From Legionella qingyii (GTDB lineage: Bacteria; Pseudomonadota; Gammaproteobacteria; Legionellales; Legionellaceae), in NCBI RefSeq assembly GCF_003184185.1, contig NZ_QHJG01000020.1, positions 1 through 64,000 of the forward strand: a DNA stretch of 64,000 nt, read 5' to 3'. Below, piece by piece: positions 37,533-47,526 of the stretch. Position numbers and translations under genes: made by a program. Each line of letters opens with the position of its first letter. Within the stretch, counting starts at the first letter, position 1. The notes below the pieces were generated by a model. It ran no database searches, was not told the DNA's origin, and saw nothing but the letters and a program-made list of their open reading frames with translations.

Positions 37533-38687
37533 TTAACTCACAGATAATTGATTTAGCATTCCGTTGTCTGTTAATACATATAACTTTCTTCCGCTCACGC
37601 TTGGAGAAATACTAACACCGCTTGAAACTTTTGATCGAGCTATAATTTCACCCGTCTGTGAATCAATAAAATGTAGATAACCAGTTTTATCACCTACTAC
37701 CAAATCATTTTTAACCAATGCTGGCTCGGTTAATACTCTCGCCTTCAACCCAGTCTGTTTCCAATTGACTTGTCCACTGCGTTTATCAATAGACCAAACG
37801 ACATCATGGCTGTCAGTAATATATAAAGTATTACCACTTAGAATCATATTTTTGAATACAGAACCTGGTTTTCTCCAAATAAACTGTCCGTCTGATAAAG
37901 ACAGTGCCCCAATATAGCCTTGATAGCTCGCAAGATAAACCACATTATTTTCTACAATTGGATCTGCATCGATATCAACTAATCGCTCTACATCGCTTGG
38001 TCCTGACGCATAAGCAATACTTCGTTGCCACATAACACGGCCTGTTTTTAACTCTAATGCATCTAGCTTTCCATCAGAAAAGCCAATTAGAACCAGATTT
38101 CCCATGGCAACAGGAGATGAACTTGCCTTGAGGATTAAACTAGGGGAACCATGCTCTGTCATCCAAATTTGTTTGCCATCAGCTGCATTGAATGCATAAA
38201 CTCGACCATCGATTGTCTTAACGATTACCTTTCCACCCAAAATAGCTGGTGGTGATAAAATTTCTCCGGTAACCTTTGTTTGCCATAATTTAGTACCATT
38301 ATTCTCATTTAATACAACTAATGAAGAATTATTAGTGCCCACAGCAACATATCCACTGGCCACAGCAGGTCCACTGACCAAACCATGCTTCAATGCAGTA
38401 GACCATTTCATTTTGCCATTGTGCTTATTAATTGCTTGAACTAACCCACTGGCATCAGCAGTGTAAATAACCCCTCCTTTAACTACCGGTTTCAGTCTTA
38501 AATATTCTTTGCTTTTTGATGACTTACCAACAGCTACTGTCCAGTTTTGCTCGACTTTAACTTTGTCCTTAATTTGCTTGAGTTCTTTAGGTTTTGGCGT
38601 GTTATCTTTACCTAACATGTAATCATCAAGTTTTGAACACCCTTGGATTATGGTACAAAGAATTAAAATAAATAATTTCACTTTCAT
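37533..38687 (-). CDS. bamB: Outer-membrane assembly lipoprotein BamB
   Basis: A lipoprotein of the BAM complex with an eight-bladed PQQ-type beta-propeller. The signal peptide ends in the lipobox IQGC (Cys at about 17 from ATG). Repeats of the type A-x-DG-x-W recur, for example NKHNGKMKWSTALKHG, NENNGTKLWQTKVTGE, NAADGKQIWMTEHG and DKRSGQVNWKQTGL. ATG 38687 is preferred over TTG 38696, with GAGG upstream. It sits in the conserved order hisS-yfgM-bamB-der. Confidence 0.95.
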   Translation of the reverse strand: MKVKLFILILCTIIQGCSKLDDYMLGKDNTPKPKELKQIKDKVKVEQNWTVAVGKSSKSKEYLRLKPVVKGGVIYTADASGLVQAINKHNGKMKWSTALKHGLVSGPAVASGYVAVGTNNSSLVVLNENNGTKLWQTKVTGEILSPPAILGGKVIVKTIDGRVYAFNAADGKQIWMTEHGSPSLILKASSSPVAMGNLVLIGFSDGKLDALELKTGRVMWQRSIAYASGPSDVERLVDIDADPIVENNVVYLASYQGYIGALSLSDGQFIWRKPGSVFKNMILSGNTLYITDSHDVVWSIDKRSGQVNWKQTGLKARVLTEPALVKNDLVVGDKTGYLHFIDSQTGEIIARSKVSSGVSISPSVSGRKLYVLTDNGMLNQLSVS

Positions 38688-38810
38688 GAAAATCAAACCT
38701 CAATTTTTACAAAACATATCAATAAACACACTCATTATGTTTTAGCCCTGATAAAGAGAACATCAAAATGGTGTATGTTTTTATGAACCTCTTAAGCTGA
38801 TAACAAAATG

Positions 38811-39485
38811 TTATGCAGATTCTACTTTTTTATCTCCAGAAACCATCGAATGCGACTTACTCGCAATTGCATTGGTTTTCATTTCCAAAAATAAATTACC
38901 CATTCCGTTATTTTTAACTTGATCTAAAGCCAGTTTATAGGAATTCATCGCCTCTTTATATTGCCCAGTGGCTCCATAAATATCACCTTTTAATTCATTA
39001 ATAACTGGTAAATAAGTATCATCCTCAACACTACTCAATTCTTTAAGAGCATTTGTATAAGATTTTTCAGCTGCAAGGATACGTGCAATACGGATTTTGG
39101 CAATTTGCTTTAGAGTCGGCATCTTACTGTTCGAAGCAACAGCCTGCAACTCTTGTGCAGCCTTATCCAGTTTATTTTTCGACACATAAACTTTTGCAAG
39201 TGTCATATGTGCTGCGTCGGCATAAACCGTACGGCCGTGTTCATGAATTAATTCATTCGCATAGGCTCTTACTGCTTTGATATTTTGATTTGATAGAGCA
39301 ACCATCATTTGCTCATATGCAACTGAAGCTTGTTGGGTAAGCTTTTCCTGATGCCAATGCAAATATCGATATCCGGCAATGCCAAAGAGTACAAGCGATA
39401 ATACTACAGTGACGAGAGTACCGTATTGCTTCCACCATTTTTTTATCGATTCTAATTGTTCCTCTTCAGTCATATACACTGACAT
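38811..39485 (-). CDS. yfgM: YfgM-like TPR protein, ancillary SecYEG/periplasmic chaperone factor
   Basis: About 224 residues: a short cytoplasmic start (YMTEEEQLESIKKWWKQYG), one membrane helix (about 22-42, LVTVVLSLVLFGIAGYRYL) and a periplasmic TPR-like domain. E. coli YfgM contacts the Sec translocon and PpiD. The start is ATG 39485, because AGGAGAG lies 5 bases before it; an upstream in-frame start would include that site. It follows hisS by 15 bases in the same operon. Confidence 0.9.
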   Translation of the reverse strand: MSVYMTEEEQLESIKKWWKQYGTLVTVVLSLVLFGIAGYRYLHWHQEKLTQQASVAYEQMMVALSNQNIKAVRAYANELIHEHGRTVYADAAHMTLAKVYVSKNKLDKAAQELQAVASNSKMPTLKQIAKIRIARILAAEKSYTNALKELSSVEDDTYLPVINELKGDIYGATGQYKEAMNSYKLALDQVKNNGMGNLFLEMKTNAIASKSHSMVSGDKKVESA

Positions 39486-39500
39486 AACACTCTCCTGCAC

Positions 39501-40781
39501 TCACTCTAAATAATCTTTTAAAACCTGATTGATCATGTTTTGATCTACCGTGATTTGCTCAGCTTCGTGACGCAAATCCTTAATACTAATTTGCTTATTT
39601 GCCAACTCATCCTCACCTAAAATTAAAGCCAGTCGCGCCCCGCTTTTATCTGCTTTTTTGAATTGACTTTTAAAGCTACCGCCGGCGGTATTTACTGATA
39701 CTTCAATTTCCGGATAAGCAGTACGTATTGATTCAGAAATCACGAGTCCTTGTACCACAGCATTATCATTGGTAGCAATAATATACAACCCATTCCTTTT
39801 ATTCACCTGTCTTAAGACATTAAGAGTTTCCATGAGAAGATATATTCTTTCAATGCCTAATGCAAAACCTACTGCAGGTGTGGGATTACCGCCTAACTGT
39901 TCCACCAGTATGTCGTATCGACCTCCTGCACAAACTGTAGCTTGACTTCCTAATTTATCAGTTACCCACTCAAACACCGTATGCCCATAATAATCAAGAC
40001 CTCTAACCAAAACAGGGTTAACTACATAAGGTACATTTAATGCGTCTAAGCCATCACAAAAAGATTGAAAATGTGCGCGACTTTTTTCATCAAGAACATC
40101 AATCAGTTTAGGTGCATTAGCCAATAATTCTTGCATTTCTGGGTTTTTACTGTCCAAAATACGCAATGGATTACGAGTTAGCCTGCGCTTACTGTCCTCA
40201 TCTAACTGATGCTCATGATCCGTCAAATATTCAACAAGAACTTTTTTATAGCGCTGACGCTCTGTTAACTCACCTAATGTATTTACTTGTAATTGTACAA
40301 AATCTGCAAAACCTAATTGTTCCCAAAATTTACGGCAAATGGAAATCAATTCCAATTCAGCCATGGCTCCAGGCATACCAAATGCCTCAACACCTAATTG
40401 ATTGAACTGTCTGTATCGTCCTTTCTGTGGTCTTTCATGACGAAACATGGGTCCCATATACCATAATTTTTGCTGCTGATTATGTAATAGTCCATTTTGC
40501 AGGCAAGCACGCACACAACCAGCAGTCCCTTCGGGTCTCAGAGTAATGCTATCGCCATTTAAGTCATTAAAAGTATACATTTCTTTTTCGACTATATCAG
40601 TGACTTCACCTATAGTCCGTTTGAATAATTGAGTGCTTTCAATAAGCGGGAAGCGTATTTCCTGATAACCATAACTGGACAGTACACTTATAAATACTTG
40701 TTCAATAGAACGCCACAATGGCGTTGTATCAGGCAAAATATCATTCATGCCTCTTATTGCTTGAATTCGATCAGCCACCAA
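39501..40781 (-). CDS. hisS: Histidyl-tRNA synthetase
   Basis: A 426-residue class II aminoacyl-tRNA synthetase. It shows RGMNDILPD at the start, motif 2 (RPEGTAGCVRACLQNGL and the MFRHERPQKGRYRQFNQLGVEAFG loop), the histidine-specific VRGLDYYGHTVFEW (about 257-270), and motif 3 with PAVGFALGIERI. The anticodon-binding domain is C-terminal. The first codon is TTG or the next GTG, both close to GGAGAAAA. It overlaps the rodZ-like gene by 11 bases. Confidence 0.97.
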   Translation of the reverse strand: MVADRIQAIRGMNDILPDTTPLWRSIEQVFISVLSSYGYQEIRFPLIESTQLFKRTIGEVTDIVEKEMYTFNDLNGDSITLRPEGTAGCVRACLQNGLLHNQQQKLWYMGPMFRHERPQKGRYRQFNQLGVEAFGMPGAMAELELISICRKFWEQLGFADFVQLQVNTLGELTERQRYKKVLVEYLTDHEHQLDEDSKRRLTRNPLRILDSKNPEMQELLANAPKLIDVLDEKSRAHFQSFCDGLDALNVPYVVNPVLVRGLDYYGHTVFEWVTDKLGSQATVCAGGRYDILVEQLGGNPTPAVGFALGIERIYLLMETLNVLRQVNKRNGLYIIATNDNAVVQGLVISESIRTAYPEIEVSVNTAGGSFKSQFKKADKSGARLALILGEDELANKQISIKDLRHEAEQITVDQNMINQVLKDYLE

Positions 40782-41352
40782 TTTTCTCCATCGGAGTCAT
40801 TTCCGGTTTGGGATTTAATAAAGATTGCATTTTTGATATGTCAGTAAGTTTCAATTCTTGCGTTTCTACTGCTGGTGTTTGATTTAGTGATAAATCAACA
40901 GGAGTACTCTTAGTTGGAAACACTTGCTCTGTATCTCTGTTTTTTTGCCACCAAATTCCTACAGCAACTAGCACACCTACAGCAAATAATATTGTGAACC
41001 AGCGAATAATATGTTCCGCTTTATGAGATTCACGTTTACTTTGTTGCCATAACAGTGCCCTATCGGATTTTTTCTCAACTACATACTGTTCATTAAATAT
41101 TGCCAAATAAGGTTCAGGTGAAGTTCCTAATAATTTTGCATATGCACGCAAATATCCTTTAACGAAAACAGGTTCTGGCAACAAATGAAATTCATTACTT
41201 TCAATTAACTCAATAATACGAGTTCTTAAATGTAATTTATTGGCAACGTACTCAACTGTATACCCTCTTTGTTCACGTATACTGGCAAGCTGCTCGCCTG
41301 GATTTTTATTATGCTCAACTATATTTTCATCCAGTGTGGTTATTGTATTCAT
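40771..41352 (-). CDS. rodZ: RodZ-like helix-turn-helix membrane protein (short form)
   Basis: A 193-residue protein. The cytoplasmic Xre-type HTH domain (about 17-95) reads GEQLASIREQRGYTVEYVANKLHLRTRIIELIE and FVKGYLRAYAKLLG, typical of RodZ, which links MreB to the cell-wall machinery. One membrane helix follows (about 117-133, FTILFAVGVLVAVGIWW). Only about 60 periplasmic residues remain, so the beta-rich C-terminal domain of long RodZ proteins is absent. GGAGTAAATA precedes the ATG. It overlaps pilF by 26 bases and hisS by 11. Confidence 0.85.
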   Translation of the reverse strand: MNTITTLDENIVEHNKNPGEQLASIREQRGYTVEYVANKLHLRTRIIELIESNEFHLLPEPVFVKGYLRAYAKLLGTSPEPYLAIFNEQYVVEKKSDRALLWQQSKRESHKAEHIIRWFTILFAVGVLVAVGIWWQKNRDTEQVFPTKSTPVDLSLNQTPAVETQELKLTDISKMQSLLNPKPEMTPMEKIGG

Positions 41353-42103
41353 TATTTACTCCACTAGTGTCGATATTGGAATTTAAATTATTAATGCTTT
41401 GTTGATATTCTGCTGCAAGAGTATATTGTCCAACTTTCTCAGAAACCTCTTTGGCCAAAGACAAGAGCACTCTATCATTTAAAATTAAATCGGGATGCTT
41501 TTGTAACAGAGCAAAAGCTTCTGAATCATTTCCGCTTTTAACTTCAAGTTTCAGTAATTCATAAAAAGATACCTTTCTTGAAGGATCTTGATTTAATGCT
41601 TTTGCAAAATAAAGCTTAGCATTGTTTTCATTAGGAGCTGATAGAGCACAAAGACCTGCATTTTCATAAGCTCCGGCTGTATGCACATATTTTAAATCAT
41701 TAACAGCTTTTAAAAAGTAACTTTCAGCTTTTTTATAATCGCCTTTTCGACATAAAAAGGCTCCATAGTTATTTAACTGAGCGCCTCCATTTCCTGCTAA
41801 TGATAGTGCTTTCAAATAGTACTTTTCTGCCTGATCCAGTTCTTTAGTTTGCTCAAAATAATAAGCCATTGCTGAGTTAACATCAGGTGATGAAGGTTCT
41901 TGCTCTAATGCAGTGAGGATCTTTTTTTTCGCCCTAGGTCTATCACCTTGTTTTAAATAGCCTAGGCCTAACTGTACATTATACGATGCAGCTTTGCTGA
42001 GATCAGGTTTTTTAAAATTTTGCTTTTCATCTTCTTCATTATGCACACAAGCCTGTAAAAACAGACAGGTCATAATAAACAAAAGACAAAACTTTTTTAA
42101 CAC
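41327..42103 (-). CDS. pilF: Type IV pilus biogenesis lipoprotein PilF/PilW
   Basis: A 258-residue outer-membrane lipoprotein that helps PilQ secretin assembly. The signal peptide ends in the lipobox LQAC (Cys19). TPR units follow, for example YNVQLGLGYLKQGDRPRAKKKILTALEQEP and AQLNNYGAFLCRKGDYKKAESYFLKA. The start codon is GTG with a weak ribosome site. Position next to rlmN and rodZ is the common gammaproteobacterial arrangement. Confidence 0.94.
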   Translation of the reverse strand: MLKKFCLLFIMTCLFLQACVHNEEDEKQNFKKPDLSKAASYNVQLGLGYLKQGDRPRAKKKILTALEQEPSSPDVNSAMAYYFEQTKELDQAEKYYLKALSLAGNGGAQLNNYGAFLCRKGDYKKAESYFLKAVNDLKYVHTAGAYENAGLCALSAPNENNAKLYFAKALNQDPSRKVSFYELLKLEVKSGNDSEAFALLQKHPDLILNDRVLLSLAKEVSEKVGQYTLAAEYQQSINNLNSNIDTSGVNNEYNNHTG

Positions 42104-42281
42104 AATATTTCACACTAAGGTTAGAAATGATTGCGCATTATAACCGCTTATAAATAAATTAAAAATGATTTGTCACAAATAATGATTTTATTGTTGATTC
42201 AAATGGCAGAATTTTAGATACAGCATACTGCGAATCCAAGTGTCGATGATCTCTTAATCGGGATTGGCTCTGCTACAATCA

Positions 42282-43412
42282 TCATTCTACAGCCTGCGGT
42301 TCCTGATTTTCTTTAGGCGTAAAATGTAGTTTTTGCCATCTTTGTGAGCGACTTGTCCTATCCTTTACTTCTCCGGCTAGTTGTCCACACGCCGCATCGA
42401 TATCATCACCTCGTGTTTTACGAGTAATCGTGTTAATGCCGTGTGCTATTAATTTATCTCTAAATGCATTAATTGTTTCCTGGGATGAACGCTCATATTG
42501 TGACATCGGAAAAGGATTAAAAGGAATTAAATTGACTTTTGATGGAATATTACGCAGTAATTTTATCAACTGATTCGCATGCTCGGGTTGGTCATTTACT
42601 CCCTTGAGCATTACATACTCAAAAGTTACTTTTCTTCGTGGTTCATTTTTAAAATAGGTTTTGCATAAAGCCATCAACTGGGCCAAAGGATATTTCTTAT
42701 TTATAGGAACAAGTTCATTTCGCAGCTCATCAGTAGGTGCATGTAATGAAACAGCCAAAGCCACAGGGCTGACTTCTCTTAAACGTTCCAGATCGGGTAA
42801 AACTCCAGAAGTACTTAAAGTAACACGTCGCTTTGATAAGCCATAAGCAAAATCATCCATCATAATATCCATTGCTGACACGACATTATCAAAATTAAGT
42901 AAGGGTTCTCCCATCCCCATCATCACCACATTGGTTACTCTTTTGTCGTGAGCTCCTTGCTGTTGTGATAATTCACGCACAGCCAACCATACTTGACCAA
43001 TAATTTCTCCGGTGGATAAATTACGATTAAATCCTTGTTTCGCAGTAGAGCAAAAAGAACAGTTTAAAGCACATCCCACTTGTGAAGAAACACATAAAGT
43101 GCCTCGATTGGCTTCGGGAATAAATACCGTTTCGATGCAGTTACCACAGTCCAGTTTCAAAAGCCATTTATGGGTACCATCATTGGATTTTTGGCAAGCA
43201 ACAATTTCTGGTAATTTAATGCAAGATAGTTGTGTTAATTTTTCTCTTAGCGTCTTGCTAAGATTAGTCATTTTTGTGAAATCAGTAAAACCTGCCTGAT
43301 GAATCCACTGTATTAGCTGCTGAGCGCGATAGGGTTGCTCACCCCAACTATTAAGTAATTCACGCATTTGTTGATAGTTGTAATCCAGCAGATTTACTTT
43401 TTGTGCAGTCAT
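42282..43412 (-). CDS. rlmN: Dual-specificity 23S rRNA A2503/tRNA A37 C2-methyltransferase
   Basis: A radical-SAM enzyme of about 376 residues that methylates C2 of adenosine. The cluster motif CxxxCxxC is CALNCSFC, followed by [45 protein letters not shown] and the C-terminal cysteine region AACGQLAG (with the methyl-carrying Cys) complete the pattern. ATG 43412 with GGAG upstream is the proper start; the in-frame extension to 43496 is unrelated. A 178-base gap without features separates it from pilF. Confidence 0.96.
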   Translation of the reverse strand: MTAQKVNLLDYNYQQMRELLNSWGEQPYRAQQLIQWIHQAGFTDFTKMTNLSKTLREKLTQLSCIKLPEIVACQKSNDGTHKWLLKLDCGNCIETVFIPEANRGTLCVSSQVGCALNCSFCSTAKQGFNRNLSTGEIIGQVWLAVRELSQQQGAHDKRVTNVVMMGMGEPLLNFDNVVSAMDIMMDDFAYGLSKRRVTLSTSGVLPDLERLREVSPVALAVSLHAPTDELRNELVPINKKYPLAQLMALCKTYFKNEPRRKVTFEYVMLKGVNDQPEHANQLIKLLRNIPSKVNLIPFNPFPMSQYERSSQETINAFRDKLIAHGINTITRKTRGDDIDAACGQLAGEVKDRTSRSQRWQKLHFTPKENQEPQAVE

Positions 43413-43510
43413 TTTTACTCCAAATTTAATGACAGAGATAAAAATATAATAAACGATTTGTAGACTGGGTGAGCATAACGCAATCAGGGATTCCAATCAT
43501 TTAAAAGAAA

Positions 43511-43541
43511 CCCGGGTTTCGCTACGCTGCACCCAGGCTAC
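43511..43541. repeat. Intergenic palindrome, best example of the CCCGGG family
   Basis: The 31-base unit starts CCCGGGTTTCGCTACG and ends CTGCACCCAGGCTAC. GGGT and ACCC arms, with GCT/AGC inner pairs, allow a hairpin. Related units lie at 19866, 25746, 50006 and 16700. It sits between ndk and rlmN. Confidence 0.65.
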
Positions 43542-43576
43542 ATGATACGAGTCATTAAATATCAAAAAACCAGATC

Positions 43577-44002
43577 TTATCGTTCACAAATTTCGTGTGG
43601 TTCAAAGAAGAAGGCAATTTCACGAGCCGCATTTTCAAGACTGTCCGAACCATGCACAGCATTGGCATCAATACTATCAGCAAAATCAGCACGAATGGTT
43701 CCAGGAGCAGCTTCTTTAGGGTTTGTTGCACCCATGATGTCTCTGTTTTTCAATACAGCATTTTCGCCTTGTAATGCCTGAACCATTACTGGACCAGAAA
43801 TCATGAACTCAACTAAATCCTTAAAGAAAGGGCGAGCACGATGAATGTCATAAAAACTTTCTGCTTGTTCACGAGAAAGTTGCATCATTTTAGCAGCAAC
43901 TATGTTTAGGCCTGCGTTTTCAAAGCGAGTATAGATTTGACCAATAACAGATTTAGCTACTGCATCGGGTTTAATAATTGACAATGTTGTTTCTTTTGCC
44001 AT
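43577..44002 (-). CDS. ndk: Nucleoside diphosphate kinase
   Basis: About 141 residues; balances NTP pools by phosphate transfer through a His intermediate. [12 protein letters not shown] at the start and the active-site [20 protein letters not shown] (His in VHGSD) are diagnostic. ATG 44002 is preferred, giving MAKETT, with GGAG upstream. It lies before rlmN in the same direction. Confidence 0.97.
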   Translation of the reverse strand: MAKETTLSIIKPDAVAKSVIGQIYTRFENAGLNIVAAKMMQLSREQAESFYDIHRARPFFKDLVEFMISGPVMVQALQGENAVLKNRDIMGATNPKEAAPGTIRADFADSIDANAVHGSDSLENAAREIAFFFEPHEICER

Positions 44003-44169
44003 CATGCGCTCCATAGGGGTTTAGTTAAAGTGCAGTATTATACACGAAATCCAAGCTATATGGCTAATATAAATTCATTCCAATTGATTATAGTCTTCAT
44101 AAATAAAGCAAAACCCTAATAGCTACCCATTTCATATATAGAACTCGTTTTACTTTTCTTTGCACAATA

Positions 44170-45051
44170 CTATTCTAATGCACCAATCGTTTTATCAAAG
44201 TATAAAGGTTGTCTATTAATAGCATCTTGTTCAGGATCAATTTTGTAATCAGGTAAAGATTTCATTAACTCAACAACGCGAAGAATCGTTTCATAAAAAA
44301 GAGTTCGGTATGAGTTAGCTGCTCGACTTAGCTCTTCAGTTTGCGCAACAAAATCACTGATTTGTTCATCAAAATCCATATCGATTTGCAAAATTTCAGA
44401 TAAGATCATGAGCATTTTTTTCTCTAAATCTTCTGTAAGTGAAATATTAAGAACTTCGTTCATTTTCTCTATAAAAAGATATTGATTGTCTTGGATTTCT
44501 AATATATTGCAATAAATCAAAGCATGATTAATTGCTTGTCGAATTTTACTTTTTTTCTCTGAAAGACCAGTACTTTTGAGTAACGTTCTCAAAGCGGTAA
44601 TCGCTTTTTCCATCTCTGCATTAAATATTTGTGCTACTCGTATCAACGCAGCCTGACTGTGAGCTATCAAATAATCATGTTGCCCATTAACATTATGAAA
44701 CTCATCACCAACCGTAACCAGTTGTTGTCGTTCATTTTCAAGATCTTCACGTATAGAAGCACCTTGTGCTTCCTCACCTTTAGAATTTTCCCCAGACAAT
44801 AAATAGTCGATAAATAATTTTTGAGTATAGACATGATAATCATTTGCTTGTTGCAGCACGATACCATTAAGTACACTTTTTAGAGGAACACGCAATATTC
44901 GATGATAAAAACTATATGGACTTTTAATTGCTTCTACTAATTCACTTTGCGCCAAATTGACTTTGTACCTACCTAATATACGCTCAGCTGTGATTACCCC
45001 GTAAGTTGAAAACCAATGGCTTAATTCATTATCAGCATTTTCCCCGTTCAT
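44170..45051 (-). CDS. Helical protein, probable DotZ-like Dot/Icm coupling-complex component
   Basis: A 293-residue soluble, mostly alpha-helical acidic protein with no signal peptide or membrane segment. I see no catalytic motif. Its place between ndk and miaE and its length agree with DotZ (lpg1549) of L. pneumophila, a subunit bound to the type IV coupling complex, as far as I remember that locus. The name therefore rests mainly on gene order. A TTGGATG site precedes the ATG. If correct, it would act at the cytoplasmic face of the Dot/Icm system. Otherwise it is a lineage-specific hypothetical protein. Confidence 0.6.
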   Translation of the reverse strand: MNGENADNELSHWFSTYGVITAERILGRYKVNLAQSELVEAIKSPYSFYHRILRVPLKSVLNGIVLQQANDYHVYTQKLFIDYLLSGENSKGEEAQGASIREDLENERQQLVTVGDEFHNVNGQHDYLIAHSQAALIRVAQIFNAEMEKAITALRTLLKSTGLSEKKSKIRQAINHALIYCNILEIQDNQYLFIEKMNEVLNISLTEDLEKKMLMILSEILQIDMDFDEQISDFVAQTEELSRAANSYRTLFYETILRVVELMKSLPDYKIDPEQDAINRQPLYFDKTIGALE

Positions 45052-45248
45052 TTTTCATCCAAATTAAATTTTCAAAATATTAGGATTATTTACAATTCGC
45101 TAGATTAAGTCGAAATTCCTGGCACGAAAGCACAATATACATCGGCATCGAGCCTAGAAAATCAAGGCATTACCACCGAAATAGTAGAATTGTAAAAAGG
45201 TCCTATGATATAAGACTGTTTATTCGATAAGTATAGTGTATTACGCAG

Positions 45249-45875
45249 ATGTTAAAACGATTAGATGCTGATTTACAAATATTAATTGACTTTCTTCAAG
45301 TAAAAACACCGCAAAGATGGTTAGATTTCGCAGCAGATCATATTCCCCTGTTATTGATTGACCATGCTCACTGTGAACGTAAGGCTGCTGCAACTGCAAT
45401 AAATTTTATGAGCAAATATCCGGAAAAAAGAGAACTGGTTGAGGTGATGTCTCCTCTAGCTCGTGAGGAACTACTTCATTTTGAAAAAGTCATTACCTTT
45501 ATGACTAACAAAGGCATTGAATTTTGCCCCTTACAACCATCAGGATATGCAACTCAGATGCATAAGCAGGTTACGAGCAGAAATGTTCTCCAGCGTTTAT
45601 GTGATCAGTTGATTATTGGAGCGATTATTGAAGCCCGTTCTTGTGAGCGGTTTTACGCAATTATTCCCTTCCTTGAAGACCAGGATTTGGTAAAATTTTA
45701 CGGTACTTTAATTAAATCGGAAGCGCGTCATTTTGAAGATTATCTGCGACTGGCGAAATTATATGGGGGGAATATAGAAGAACGTCTAAAATTGTTCTTA
45801 ACTATAGAAAATGATTTTATTTTAGCAAATGATACGGTATTTCGCTTCCATAGCGGAATACCGCAAATTCAATAA
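45249..45875 (+). CDS. miaE: tRNA 2-methylthio-N6-isopentenyladenosine hydroxylase
   Basis: A 208-residue ferritin-like di-iron monooxygenase that hydroxylates the isopentenyl group of ms2i6A37 in tRNA. Iron ligands are in HAHCERKAAATA (the E near 40), REELLHFEKV (E and H near 75-78), IEARSCERFYAI and SEARHFEDYL. The length is typical. It is divergent from the DotZ-like gene. The ribosome site is weak. Confidence 0.94.
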   Translation: MLKRLDADLQILIDFLQVKTPQRWLDFAADHIPLLLIDHAHCERKAAATAINFMSKYPEKRELVEVMSPLAREELLHFEKVITFMTNKGIEFCPLQPSGYATQMHKQVTSRNVLQRLCDQLIIGAIIEARSCERFYAIIPFLEDQDLVKFYGTLIKSEARHFEDYLRLAKLYGGNIEERLKLFLTIENDFILANDTVFRFHSGIPQIQ

Positions 45876-45898
45876 ATACTTAATAAATCATTCACCAA

Positions 45899-46786
45899 TT
45901 ATGGAGGAGTAGGAGTAGCTCGGGATTCTTGTTGCTCCTCATATTTCAAGTTGGCATTATCTTTTAGGAACTTGGATAAACTAGTTTCTGGATCAGCATT
46001 CAATCTTTTAAATGTATCTTCATCCAATACGGCACCACTCGCATAGTGCTTATATTCTCCTTCTTTACCATCAACAGGAAGATAATCATTTTCTGCTAAC
46101 CAAAGAGCAACCATTGACCTAAATGCTTGATTTGCTTGATTCTCTGGTTTGGCTGGTTCGCCTTGCTTTTGTGGTGAATTGATTTGAACACCTTGGTTAT
46201 AAGTCAAATTGGCTACCATAACCTTTCCATCTTTAAATGTAACTTTATGTTCCAAGGTAGGTAGCTGAAGCTCACCCTCCCCTTTTATTGCATGTAACAT
46301 CTTAGCTTTAACACCAGTATAGCCATCTCCTGCTTTGTTAATTAGGTATCCAATACCCTGTGTAGCTGCCCAGCTATTCTCTAGATCTGGATTCTTAAGT
46401 CTATTCCATGCCTCTCCAGCAACTTGATCTGCTGAGATACTTACTGCTTTATTCATTTTTCCGAATAAATTCAACAAGGACATCATATTGGAGCGCCAGT
46501 CATTATAGGCATTTTGCTCTGAATTAATCACCGCATCAGCTAGTTCCTTTAATTCCTCATCATAAGTTGTTTCCTTACCTGTTCTTTCGTTTATTTTTTT
46601 ATGTTTATTTCTCAACTCATCCAACCATTTGGAATATTTCATCTGCTCTTCTTTACGCTTTTCAGCAATATAATCATCGAGATCTTTCTTATTTTTTTCC
46701 TCTCGGAGTTGAGCCATTCCTTTTGCAGAAAGTTCATTCACTTTCTTTAATTCTGTTTCCATCTGGTCTTTACTTTTAGCCGCCAT
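45899..46786 (-). CDS. Coiled-coil protein, RavY-like candidate Dot/Icm effector
   Basis: About 295 residues, hydrophilic. The first 110 residues are strongly charged coiled coil (KDLDDYIAEKRKEEQMKYSKW), followed by a mixed alpha/beta region. The tail KYEEQQESRATPTPP has the Glu-rich cluster and small residues seen in Dot/Icm secretion signals. Its position between miaE and lpxH agrees with RavY (lpg1551) of L. pneumophila as I recall it; that effector supports intracellular growth. No enzymatic motif is visible. ATG 46786 is preferred, and a GTG at 46810 overlaps the lpxH stop. Confidence 0.55.
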   Translation of the reverse strand: MAAKSKDQMETELKKVNELSAKGMAQLREEKNKKDLDDYIAEKRKEEQMKYSKWLDELRNKHKKINERTGKETTYDEELKELADAVINSEQNAYNDWRSNMMSLLNLFGKMNKAVSISADQVAGEAWNRLKNPDLENSWAATQGIGYLINKAGDGYTGVKAKMLHAIKGEGELQLPTLEHKVTFKDGKVMVANLTYNQGVQINSPQKQGEPAKPENQANQAFRSMVALWLAENDYLPVDGKEGEYKHYASGAVLDEDTFKRLNADPETSLSKFLKDNANLKYEEQQESRATPTPP

Positions 46787-46806
46787 AACCTGCTTCTCCA
46801 CAAACA

Positions 46807-47526
46807 TCACAAGTGGGCAAAATAGAGCCCTTTTGTATTATCATAACACAATAACTGGGGTTTGTCATCCCAATCACTGAGAACATAACGCTTTAATTTT
46901 TGCGAATTTTTTTGATGAGTTGTCATGCCAAATTTATGGGTATGACCATGAATTAATTGACTCACTTGATAGTATAGCATATGGTCAATTACCACTTCAG
47001 CAACTACATCCATTTCCTCTATAGATTTGCTCTGATTCATCTGACTACGATATCGCACTTGATTTACTAATCGGTTGCGATATTTCAATGGTAAACTTAA
47101 GAATAAGGTAGAAAAGATTCTGTTTCTGGTTAAAAAACGAAAACGTTGGTGTGCTCTATCTTTAGTGCAATATCGATCTCCATGCACCAGTAGTATTTTT
47201 TCCTGTCCTAACTGAATGACAGTTGGCTCAGATAAAATAGTCCACCCTGCCATATGAGCAAAGGCTTTTCCCAGCAAAAAGTCACGGTTTCCATGCATAT
47301 AAAACAAGTTAATTCCTTGTATTTTTAAGGAATATAACTGACGAGCAATCACCGTGCTCCATTCATCGACGGTATCATCTCCTGCCCATGCATGGAAAAA
47401 GTCGCCCAGAATATAAACATTCTTGACAGAAACTCTAGCCCATTCAATAAATTGATTAAAACGCTCTTGAATGGCCTGATCATCCGGGTGTAAATGAAGA
47501 TCAGAAATAAAAACAGCTTCTATCAT
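46807..47526 (-). CDS. lpxH: UDP-2,3-diacylglucosamine diphosphatase
   Basis: A 239-residue calcineurin-like phosphoesterase of lipid A synthesis that releases lipid X. Metal motifs are FISDLHLHPDD (7-17), LGDFFHAW, HGNRDFLLG (about 79-87), LVHGDRYC and HGHTHKFG. All ligands seem intact. It overlaps minC by 4 bases, so it is translated from the same transcript. Confidence 0.95.
   Translation of the reverse strand: MIEAVFISDLHLHPDDQAIQERFNQFIEWARVSVKNVYILGDFFHAWAGDDTVDEWSTVIARQLYSLKIQGINLFYMHGNRDFLLGKAFAHMAGWTILSEPTVIQLGQEKILLVHGDRYCTKDRAHQRFRFLTRNRIFSTLFLSLPLKYRNRLVNQVRYRSQMNQSKSIEEMDVVAEVVIDHMLYYQVSQLIHGHTHKFGMTTHQKNSQKLKRYVLSDWDDKPQLLCYDNTKGLYFAHL

Noticed and set aside
42104..42281. Possible tRNA or small RNA in the gap upstream of pilF
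   Set aside because: I could not fold a cloverleaf or find a conserved stem followed by a T-run.
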